Source of the DNA: Pseudoalteromonas luteoviolacea H33-S
Lineage (GTDB): Bacteria; Pseudomonadota; Gammaproteobacteria; Enterobacterales; Alteromonadaceae
Assembly: GCF_001625695.1 (NCBI RefSeq)
Contig: NZ_AUXY01000079.1
Coordinates: 1 to 64,000 of the forward strand
DNA length: 64,000 nucleotides
Reading direction: 5' to 3'
How positions within the stretch are numbered: position 1 is the first letter of the stretch; every line of letters begins with the position of its first letter. Position numbers and translations under genes: made by a program. Positions 63,903 through 64,000 of the stretch are shown in pieces. The notes under the pieces were generated by a model, which did not search any database, was not told the origin of the DNA, and saw nothing but the letters and a program-made list of their open reading frames with translations.

Positions 63903-64000
63903 TTACCAACGACCGCGCACGCCTAAGGTAAAGCGGCGCTCGTAGATATTTTGTGCCATGCGGTTATCCTTCCACTGTGCATATTGTGACTCATACTCTT
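63903..64000 (-). CDS. C-terminus of a TonB-dependent outer membrane receptor (cut by window edge)
   Basis: The minus strand encodes EYESQYAQWKDNRMAQNIYE and then RRFTLGVRGRW before the stop at 63905-63903. The final strand pattern (Y-E-R-R-F-T-L-G-V-R-G-R-W) with a terminal aromatic residue is the outer membrane beta-barrel signature of TonB-dependent receptors. Only about 31 codons are in the window, so substrate and any tie to the cluster cannot be judged. Confidence 0.75.
   Translation of the reverse strand, partial: EYESQYAQWKDNRMAQNIYERRFTLGVRGRW

Noticed and set aside
1..64000. CRISPR arrays, tRNA genes, insertion sequences and integrase or prophage genes
   Set aside because: No repeat-spacer pattern, cloverleaf, transposase or integrase sequence was seen on either strand.

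Overview
The window looks like chromosome of a marine gammaproteobacterium of the Alteromonadales, most likely Pseudoalteromonas or a close relative. This is inferred from protein style, moderate GC, a TonB-dependent receptor tail and the mix of gene families; no rRNA or other marker gene is present. I saw no tRNA, rRNA, CRISPR array, integrase or insertion sequence.

Region 1 (1-32820) is a complete type VI secretion system (T6SS). Reading leftward from 30231 on the minus strand the order is tssJ, tssK, tssL, tssM, tagF, tssA, tssB, tssC, two unknown envelope proteins, hcp, tssE, tssF, tssG, clpV (tssH), vgrG (tssI). An effector-loading module follows: a DUF6484-like protein, a helical-repeat protein, a DUF2169 protein, a ketoacyl-synthase-like protein without the active-site motif, a DUF4150 PAAR-like tip, a 1259-residue MIX-domain effector with C-terminal membrane helices, and a membrane protein cut by the window edge that is the likely immunity protein. 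A second vgrG is transcribed divergently at the other end of the system.

Region 2 (32925-40271) is a MacB/HlyD-type ABC export system (adaptor, ATPase, two FtsX/MacB-like permeases) followed by an NtrC-class response regulator and its sensor kinase. A good sigma-54 promoter (-24/-12) and an array of TGTCC/GGACA inverted repeats lie upstream of the adaptor gene, so this looks like a self-contained sigma-54 circuit.

Region 3 (40696-47127) holds ordinary accessory genes: a small secreted peptide, a SnoaL-like exported protein, a flavodoxin-fold quinone reductase, a lipoprotein with FAS1 repeats, and a ROK sugar kinase with an FHS-type sugar transporter.

Region 4 (47471-63559) is the most interesting part: a compact biosynthetic cluster of about 16 kb in two minus-strand operons around a plus-strand AraC regulator. 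The left operon (halogenase, carrier protein, type II thioesterase, stand-alone adenylation domain, YbaK-type tRNA deacylase, acyl-CoA dehydrogenase-like flavoprotein) has the parts of a carrier-bound amino-acid halogenation pathway. The halogenase carries the HxA iron site of SyrB2-type enzymes, and the adenylation pocket reads like an isoleucine code. The set resembles the kutzneride genes that make a cyclopropane amino acid. The right operon (LeuA-type synthase, cupin, AurF-like diiron N-oxygenase, adenylation-carrier-reductase NRPS, two SRPBCC proteins, EamA exporter, ferredoxin-type reductase) resembles the pvf/mgo/ham clusters that make N-oxidised or diazeniumdiolate signals such as leudiazen, valdiazen and fragin. 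No condensation domain is present. The pairing suggests a halogenated or cyclopropane-bearing N-oxidised amino-acid product, and the deacylase may protect the host's tRNA pool.

The right edge holds the last 31 codons of a TonB-dependent receptor and its terminator.
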